A stretch of DNA of 21,827 bases from Desulfovibrio sp. (lineage in GTDB: Bacteria > Desulfobacterota > Desulfovibrionia > Desulfovibrionales > Desulfovibrionaceae). Positions within the stretch are counted from its first letter, which is position 1; each line of letters starts with the position of its first letter. The translations under genes and the position numbers were made by a program. A model generated the notes under the pieces. It searched no databases. It was given only the letters and a program-made list of their open reading frames with translations, and was not told the DNA's origin. Shown here in pieces: positions 17,045 through 21,827 of the stretch. The DNA lies in contig VSMX01000020.1 of NCBI GenBank assembly GCA_009773975.1, positions 1 through 21,827 on the forward strand, given 5' to 3'.

Positions 17045-18544
17045 TTATTTTCCGTTCGCTGAATTCGGAAAACCAGGACTGGAAAGCGCATTTTTTTCGA
17101 TATCCCTGTAATAAAGCGCAAGCGCCCCGGCAATTTCCGTGGTCGCCTTCAGGTTGGGATGACCCTCGTAACAGGGCACAATATGGTAGGCCGTCACTCC
17201 GGCGCTATCAAAATCCTTTAACATATTCCTGACCAGAAGAACTTTCAATCCCCTGTTTTCAAGCAAGGGCGCAATATCCTCTATGTCAGGCCAAAGAAGG
17301 ATTGTAAGCGATGTTCCGTATCGGGAACGCAAAATCCTGGCAGACTTTTCAAGAATTGCCACAAAAGTTCTGGTTTGCTCCGGCCTCAGCTGCCGTGTCA
17401 GCCATGCAACTATCCTGTCGGATATCTCCCGCGCAAGCTGTGACCCATTGAGAACATGCTGCCAGTCGACAAAGGCGCGCAATGGACTTTCGCTGGTCAT
17501 TTTGCCCCGAACCAGATCCCCATTTTCAAGCAGGTCGTAACTTACGCTATCCATGGGGAAAAGACCGCTGTTCCGTGGTATGTGGCCGTTGATGGTCATG
17601 AAAAGAGCCTCCCGGATGGGCGTGGTTGGCTTTTCAACCATGTTTTCTTCCAGCATGGCCAACATCTGTTGGGCTCCAAATCCATTGCTGCCATAATTTT
17701 CCACCTTCCAGGCGGGCCCAAGTTCTTTGGCCAGAAGCCAGGGCCAGGTCTGATCGTCATTAAGGCCATAACCAAAAGTAAACGAGCAGCCAAAAATCAT
17801 CAGCCCGGCCAGCGGCTTGTCATTGGCAGGCGGCGTTATTCTATGGTTTTTCGCGTTCAGTGTGTAGCGGGCATCAAACAGTTCCAGATCATAGCGCAAT
17901 TCCCTGTGAACAGCGGCGCCTTCCGGAGTATCCGGCCTGAGGGGCATCGGGCCAATTTTCGTATTCAGGACAGGAAAAAATTCAATTGCTTTCCCCTCAA
18001 GGACATATTTGCTGTGGGCATGGTCGCGCCAGCGTCCGTCCCTGGGCTGCGAGGTAAGCAAAAACGCCGTCTCGCCCACAAAATAGGCAAGAAAAATGGA
18101 CGCGAAAAGACAAAAGAGGGCGGCAAGGAGATTTTCAAAACGCGACGATAGCCAGAAAAGGCCAAATGCCATGCATAATGTTCCCATGGCCCAGCATATT
18201 GAAAAAGTTATTCCCAGGCTCCAGTGCGCTCCGCCAGCCCAGGGTGAAAAAACAGGGTACGATATCAGGAGGATGCCGGCAAAACAAAATAAAAACCACC
18301 CGCAATTGCGAGCCATGAAGCATGCGGCAGGTGTTCCACGCCTTGAAAGATAAAAAAGAATTGCAGTGAGCAGAAGCAGCGGTATGAAACCGAAACGGAA
18401 AAGACTATTGACCGTATAGGCGTATTCTTCACTTGCATCAGACGGCATCAATAAATAACATCCAGCCAGGGTGGCCGCAAGGCAAAGCCCGGTCAGGAAA
18501 AGCAAATTCCATTTGTTTTTTTTGAGCGGCTTGTCGCAATCCAC
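17045..18544 (-). CDS. membrane-anchored SGNH/GDSL hydrolase-like protein, paralog 2
   Basis: This 499-residue protein is homologous to the product of 14437-15876 along its length. It has an N-terminal bundle of about five helices, then FGCSFTFGYG with candidate S254, NYGSNGFGAQQML, INGHIPRNSG, and a C-terminal EGHPNLKATTEIA with candidate H462. The start is taken as GTG 18544, which has CGGAG seven bases upstream and matches the paralog's N-terminus. A longer frame from ATG 18697 would begin upstream of the putative promoter at 18598-18626 and adds a non-homologous, non-membrane stretch. It is the first gene of the six-gene minus-strand operon. Enzymatic role is unproven; glycan O-acyl hydrolase or transferase is the best guess. 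Confidence 0.78.
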   Translation of the reverse strand: MDCDKPLKKNKWNLLFLTGLCLAATLAGCYLLMPSDASEEYAYTVNSLFRFGFIPLLLLTAILFYLSRRGTPAACFMARNCGWFLFCFAGILLISYPVFSPWAGGAHWSLGITFSICWAMGTLCMAFGLFWLSSRFENLLAALFCLFASIFLAYFVGETAFLLTSQPRDGRWRDHAHSKYVLEGKAIEFFPVLNTKIGPMPLRPDTPEGAAVHRELRYDLELFDARYTLNAKNHRITPPANDKPLAGLMIFGCSFTFGYGLNDDQTWPWLLAKELGPAWKVENYGSNGFGAQQMLAMLEENMVEKPTTPIREALFMTINGHIPRNSGLFPMDSVSYDLLENGDLVRGKMTSESPLRAFVDWQHVLNGSQLAREISDRIVAWLTRQLRPEQTRTFVAILEKSARILRSRYGTSLTILLWPDIEDIAPLLENRGLKVLLVRNMLKDFDSAGVTAYHIVPCYEGHPNLKATTEIAGALALYYRDIEKNALSSPGFPNSANGK

Positions 18545-18597
18545 AAATCGGCTCCGAAAATTGACATTGAATCTGGCCTGAATGCAAAAGAGGCTTT

Positions 18598-18626
18598 GAT
18601 ATATAGGAAGCTTTTGCAATTGGCAA
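18598..18626 (-). promoter_or_regulatory. putative promoter of the minus-strand glycan operon
   Basis: TTGCCA (18621-18626, 5/6 match to the -35 box), a 17-bp spacer and TATATC (18598-18603, 4/6 match to the -10 box) lie about 54 bp upstream of the GTG start at 18544. The location supports that start. Confidence 0.5.
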
Positions 18627-18864
18627 GAGCTGCGGAAATCATGCGCAGGGCAACCGCGCGAACAAGCCTGTCTGCTTGATATTATGGGAAGTTTCAAAAT
18701 TTGTACTTAAAATTTGCTTTATGATTTCAAGTCGTTGCGCGCTGCATGCGATTGTCTTGAATCATGTGCCAGCCAACGAAAGATGGAATGAGTTGCCTTT
18801 TTGACGAAACGCAAGTATATGGACAGCCCCGCGGAAAATGCGTTGTCAATTCACGGATGCTCTC

Positions 18865-18893
18865 TTGCGCTGTATGCGCAAAAATAGTATATA
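18865..18893 (+). promoter_or_regulatory. putative promoter of the carbamoyltransferase operon
   Basis: TTGCGC (18865-18870), a 17-bp spacer and TATATA (18888-18893) precede the ATG at 18929 by about 35 bp. The -35 region is part of a small palindrome, GCGC-TGTAT-GCGC, which could be a protein-binding site or chance. Confidence 0.45.
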
Positions 18894-18928
18894 ACCTGCA
18901 AAACTGTTTTTCGGGAGCTTATCCTTAT

Positions 18929-19303
18929 ATGAAGATCAGCAAGCTTCAGGAACGGGATTCCTGTCTGGCCCTTGTCTTTCTCATATTGATTTTCTGGCTT
19001 TTCTGGCGCGTTGACTGGCTGGTTTTCGCGGCCATGTCGGCGCTTTTGCTGGGCATGGTCTGGCCTGGCGCCATGCGGCCCTTCGCCGTTTTCTGGTTTG
19101 GCCTAGCGCGTATGCTTGGCAATGTGATGAGCCGCGTCCTGCTGACCGTTGTCTGGCTTGCGCTTGTCGTGCCAGTCGGCCTTGCGCGCCGCATGCTGGG
19201 CAAGGATGCCATGCGCCTGAAAGAATGGCGCAGCGGGGACGATTCCGTTTTTGTCGCCCGGGATCACAAATATGGCCCCGAAGACCTGCAAAATCCGTAT
19301 TAA
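18929..19303 (+). CDS. SxtJ-like small membrane protein
   Basis: This 124-residue protein has three hydrophobic segments (about residues 10-27, 29-47 and 67-87), a basic stretch after the last one (LARRMLGKDAMRLKEW), and a short soluble tail ending in DLQNPY. Proteins of this size and pattern next to a carbamoyltransferase and a DUF5989 peptide are called SxtJ-like, after the saxitoxin cluster where sxtI, sxtJ and sxtK lie together. Their biochemical role is unknown. The start at 18929 is chosen because GGGAG precedes it and the membrane segment begins soon after. A frame from 18764 would begin upstream of the likely promoter and add a cysteine-rich non-conserved stretch. The DUF5989 gene follows 14 bp later. 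Confidence 0.78.
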   Translation: MKISKLQERDSCLALVFLILIFWLFWRVDWLVFAAMSALLLGMVWPGAMRPFAVFWFGLARMLGNVMSRVLLTVVWLALVVPVGLARRMLGKDAMRLKEWRSGDDSVFVARDHKYGPEDLQNPY

Positions 19304-19317
19304 AGCCCGAGGTTAGC

Positions 19318-19467
19318 ATGAATTTCGCATCAGATCTCTGGGGTTTTCTGAAAACCCGCAAAAAATTCTGGCTCTTGCCCCTGGTTGTAATCCTTGCGCT
19401 CCTGGGCCTAATTGTTGTGCTTGGCGGCGGCAGCGCGGTCGCTCCATTCATCTATACCCTGTTCTGA
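19318..19467 (+). CDS. DUF5989 (SxtK-like) small membrane peptide
   Basis: This is a 49-residue peptide starting MNFASDLWGFLKTRKKFWLL, followed by one long hydrophobic helix and a GGGSAVAPFIYTLF end. This is the typical form of DUF5989 peptides: an amphipathic N-terminus with the W-x-F-x-x-x-R-K-K-x-W pattern, one helix and the APFIY tail. They are found almost always beside carbamoyltransferases. The ATG at 19318 has GAGG upstream. The carbamoyltransferase start follows 10 bp after the stop. It is probably a membrane adaptor or stability partner for the carbamoyltransferase or its lipid-linked substrate, which is inference. Confidence 0.85.
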   Translation: MNFASDLWGFLKTRKKFWLLPLVVILALLGLIVVLGGGSAVAPFIYTLF

Positions 19468-19477
19468 TGATCCCGCC

Positions 19478-21364
19478 ATGACAAATAATCAGGAAAAACC
19501 GACATATATTCTGGGCGTCTCGGCATATTACCACGACAGCGCGGCCGCGCTGATTGCCGACGGCAGGATTGTCGCCGCGGCCCATGAGGAACGCTTTACC
19601 CGCAAGAAGCACGATTCTTCCTTTCCCTCCCGGGCGGTTGCCTGGATTCTGGAAGAAAGCGGCCTGCGCATGGCGGATCTTGAAAGCGTGGTCTTTTACG
19701 ACAAGCCCTTTCTGAAATTCGAGCGTCTGCTTGAGACCTATCACGCCTTCGCCCCCGGCGGCCTGCGCAGTTTTCTCACCGCCATGCCCGTCTGGATAAG
19801 GGAAAAGCTTTTCATGCGCACAATGCTGCACAGGGAATTGCAGGCCCTGGACAAATCCGGCGCCCCATTGCCGCCGCTGCATTTTCCCGAACATCACCTG
19901 TCGCATGCCGCGTCCGCCTTTTTCCCCTCGCCTTTTGAGGAAGCGGCCGTCCTCACCATTGACGGCGTGGGCGAATGGTCCACAACCTCCATCTGCAAGG
20001 GATCCGGCAATTCGCTCGAAGTTCTGCGCGAAATCAATTTCCCCCATTCGCTCGGCCTGCTTTACACGGCCTTTACAGCCTATTGCGGCTTCAAGGTCAA
20101 TTCCGGCGAATACAAGCTGATGGGCCTGGCTCCATACGGCGACCCGGATTCGGAAGAGACGAAACGCTTTCGGGAGACAATCGAAAAAGAACTGGTCGAT
20201 ATCCGCCCGGACGGCTCATATTTGCTGAACATGGCCTGTTTTGACTATGCGACGGGCCTGCGGATGTATAACGAGGCTGCCTGGCGCAGGCTTTTTGGCG
20301 TTGGGCCCAGAACTGCCGAAAGCGAGGATGTGGAGCCTGTTTATATGAACATGGCCCTGGCCATCCAGCAGGTTACGGAAAAAATAGTGCTGACCCTGGC
20401 CGCGACGGCGCGCAAGCTTACAGGCAGCCAGAACCTTTGCCTTGCAGGCGGCGTGGCCCTTAACTGCGTTGCCAACGGCAAGCTGCTGGAATCCGGCCAG
20501 TTCGACAAGATTTGGGTTCAGCCCGCAAGCGGCGATGCCGGCGGCGCTCTTGGCGCTGCCCTTGCCTGGTGGCACATTGGCCTTGGCAAGGAACGCGTGC
20601 CCGAGCCGGATGACGCCATGCAGGGCGCCTATCTTGGCCCCGCATATTCCCGCGACGAGATCGAACGCTCCCTCAAGCGCTTTCACGCGCCTTTCCAGAC
20701 AATGCTTGACGAGCAGGAACTGGTTGACAGGGTGGCCGATCTCCTGGACGAGGGCAAGGTCGTGGGCTGGTTCCAGGGCAGGATGGAATACGGGCCGCGC
20801 GCCCTTGGCGGCAGAAGCATTCTGGCCGATCCCAGGAATCCCGAAATGCAGAAGCGCCTCAATCTCAAGATCAAGTACCGCGAGGGCTTCAGGCCTTTCG
20901 CGCCGGCCGTGCGCGAGGAAGACGTCGCCGAATATTTCGACATCAACGTCAGGTCGCCCTATATGCTCATGGTTCGTCCGGTAATCGACAAATTGCTGCT
21001 GCCCCTGCCGGAAAATTACAAGAACATGTCCCTCTGGGACAGGCTCTACCAGCCGCGTTCAACCTTGCCGGCAATTACCCATATCGACAATTCAGCCCGT
21101 ATCCAGTCGGTTTCGCAAAAAACGAATCCGCGTTTCTGGGCCCTGCTTGAATCCTTCAAGCGGCGTTATGGCTGCGGCGTGATTGTCAACACCAGCTTCA
21201 ATGTGCGCGGCGAACCCATTGTCAGGAGCCCGGAAGACGCCTATGTGTGCTTCATGCGCACCGAAATGGATTGCCTGGTTCTGGAGAACCTGATTTTTTA
21301 CAAGGAAGACCAGCCCCCCTTGCCGGATGACGGTTCATGGCGCAAGGAATATGTGCTTGATTGA
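19478..21364 (+). CDS. O-carbamoyltransferase, NodU/CmcH/SxtI family
   Basis: The 628-residue enzyme is predicted to transfer a carbamoyl group from carbamoyl phosphate, via carbamoyl-adenylate, to a hydroxyl of a sugar or other acceptor. The N-terminal ASKHA-like domain has GVSAYYHDSAAALI, the metal-binding HHLSHAASAFF, TIDGVGEW, GEYKLMGLAPYG and GGVALNCVANGKL. The C-terminal YrdC-like domain has the conserved GRMEYGPRALGGRSILADPR, then REGFRPFAPAV and VNTSFNVRGEP. All landmarks are intact. The start at 19478 (MTNNQEKPTYILGVS) is preferred over 19412, which would overlap the DUF5989 gene. No strong Shine-Dalgarno is seen, so coupling to the upstream peptide is likely. The acceptor is unknown; surrounding genes point to a surface glycan. 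Confidence 0.95.
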   Translation: MTNNQEKPTYILGVSAYYHDSAAALIADGRIVAAAHEERFTRKKHDSSFPSRAVAWILEESGLRMADLESVVFYDKPFLKFERLLETYHAFAPGGLRSFLTAMPVWIREKLFMRTMLHRELQALDKSGAPLPPLHFPEHHLSHAASAFFPSPFEEAAVLTIDGVGEWSTTSICKGSGNSLEVLREINFPHSLGLLYTAFTAYCGFKVNSGEYKLMGLAPYGDPDSEETKRFRETIEKELVDIRPDGSYLLNMACFDYATGLRMYNEAAWRRLFGVGPRTAESEDVEPVYMNMALAIQQVTEKIVLTLAATARKLTGSQNLCLAGGVALNCVANGKLLESGQFDKIWVQPASGDAGGALGAALAWWHIGLGKERVPEPDDAMQGAYLGPAYSRDEIERSLKRFHAPFQTMLDEQELVDRVADLLDEGKVVGWFQGRMEYGPRALGGRSILADPRNPEMQKRLNLKIKYREGFRPFAPAVREEDVAEYFDINVRSPYMLMVRPVIDKLLLPLPENYKNMSLWDRLYQPRSTLPAITHIDNSARIQSVSQKTNPRFWALLESFKRRYGCGVIVNTSFNVRGEPIVRSPEDAYVCFMRTEMDCLVLENLIFYKEDQPPLPDDGSWRKEYVLD

Positions 21365-21827
21365 TGAAGCTTTCCGGTTTTGCCAATGTATTCTGGACTC
21401 TTGCAGTTGTGCTGGCAGGCGTGTTTTATCCGCGGCTCATGATCCTTGGCGATTTTCCGCACATGGATGAAGGGCTGTCGGTCTTTTTGGGCGAACTTTG
21501 CGCAGAAGCTTTTTCAGGAGGCGGCCAGTTGCCGCTGATGCACGGACTTCCGCTGGAAGCCCTGCTGCTGTGCTGGACCAGTTTCCTGCCCGGTTTTACA
21601 GTAATCTGGCTGCGCTTGTGCGATTTGCTTTTTGCCTGCGTGGCAGGCTGGCTGCTTTGCCGAATTTATCAGGAAGAATGCGGCAATGCAGCCACTGGTC
21701 TGGCGTTGGCCCTGCTGGTGCTTTGCCCCATGAACTATCCGGGGGTAATTGACGCAGGCTACAAAAACGCCATTCCGCCTGCTTTTTGTTTTCTTTTCGG
21801 GGCCTTTCTGCTAACGCGAAATAATCC
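21364..21827 (+). CDS. polytopic membrane protein, possibly GT-C glycosyltransferase (3' end outside window)
   Basis: The ATG overlaps the carbamoyltransferase stop codon by one base (TGATG), and the frame is open to the window end (154 codons). It begins MKLSGFANVFWTLAVVLAGV (first helix), then an extracytoplasmic loop with GDFPHMDEGLSVF, whose D-E pair sits where GT-C enzymes of the ArnT/PMT type carry a catalytic acid. Further helices follow (LRLCDLLFACVAGWLLC, then LALALLVLCPMNYPGV). It is not obviously homologous to the GT-C-like pair on the other strand in the visible part. The tight overlap implies co-translation with the carbamoyltransferase and a role in the same glycan pathway. Confidence 0.7.
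   Translation, partial: MKLSGFANVFWTLAVVLAGVFYPRLMILGDFPHMDEGLSVFLGELCAEAFSGGGQLPLMHGLPLEALLLCWTSFLPGFTVIWLRLCDLLFACVAGWLLCRIYQEECGNAATGLALALLVLCPMNYPGVIDAGYKNAIPPAFCFLFGAFLLTRNN

Larger units (their letters stand above)
18545..18928. other. 384-bp divergent intergenic region
   Basis: No convincing gene is seen. It separates the minus-strand SGNH/glycosyltransferase operon from the plus-strand carbamoyltransferase operon and carries a candidate promoter for each. The middle (about 18640-18860) shows an AT-richer stretch near 18680-18730 but no clear hairpin terminator, RNA gene or known operator. Confidence 0.6.

Noticed and set aside
18764..18928. N-terminal extension of the SxtJ-like gene from ATG 18764
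   Set aside because: It would place the likely promoter inside the gene and adds a cysteine-rich stretch unlike the family. ATG 18929 leads straight to the first membrane helix.
19412..19477. N-terminal extension of the carbamoyltransferase from ATG 19412
   Set aside because: It overlaps the DUF5989 gene in another frame and adds residues before the normal N-terminal strand YILGVSAYYHDS.
1..21827. tRNA, rRNA, CRISPR array, insertion sequence or phage genes
   Set aside because: I looked for repeat-spacer periodicity, tRNA-like cloverleaf ends, transposase motifs and integrase genes and saw none. Nearly all of the window is accounted for by the listed genes.

Overview
The window reads as a proteobacterial chromosome segment, most likely a deltaproteobacterium (Desulfovibrionales-like). 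Support is the trpE-trpGD-trpC-trpF-trpB-trpA order, the moderately high G+C, the radical SAM gene type after trpA, and the envelope-glycan island. The taxonomic guess is inference. No rRNA, tRNA, CRISPR array, insertion sequence or phage gene was seen.

Region A (1-8620, minus strand) is a complete tryptophan biosynthesis operon. Transcription runs right to left: trpL leader peptide, attenuator, trpE, a fused trpG-trpD, trpC, trpF, trpB, trpA, then a large radical SAM gene that leaves the window at position 1. Starts and stops overlap or nearly touch, except for a 118-bp gap between trpC and trpF that holds a GC-rich multi-hairpin repeat element. The leader upstream of trpE carries a 30-codon ORF with tandem Trp codons. 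It is followed by mutually exclusive RNA pairings and a terminator hairpin with a U-run, which is the textbook layout of ribosome-mediated transcription attenuation.

Region B (8629-18544, minus strand) is a probable six-gene operon for cell-surface glycan work. In transcription order it holds: a membrane-anchored SGNH-like protein; a GT2 glycosyltransferase fused to a GtrA-like membrane domain; a second, paralogous SGNH-like membrane protein; two tandem paralogous polytopic membrane proteins resembling GT-C glycosyltransferases; and an acyltransferase-3 protein with a C-terminal SGNH domain. A 384-bp divergent intergenic region (18545-18928) separates it from region C.

Region C (18929-21827, plus strand) encodes an SxtJ-like small membrane protein, a 49-residue DUF5989 (SxtK-like) membrane peptide, a NodU/CmcH-type O-carbamoyltransferase, and the start of another polytopic membrane protein that overlaps the carbamoyltransferase stop. 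The combined B+C block looks like a lipid-linked glycan synthesis and decoration island. The GT2-GtrA protein would make or handle a polyprenyl-phosphate sugar, the GT-C-like proteins would transfer it, and the carbamoyltransferase, acyltransferase and SGNH proteins would decorate or trim the product. Family assignments are firm for the trp genes, GT2, acyltransferase and carbamoyltransferase. The pathway linking region B with region C is inference from gene context.
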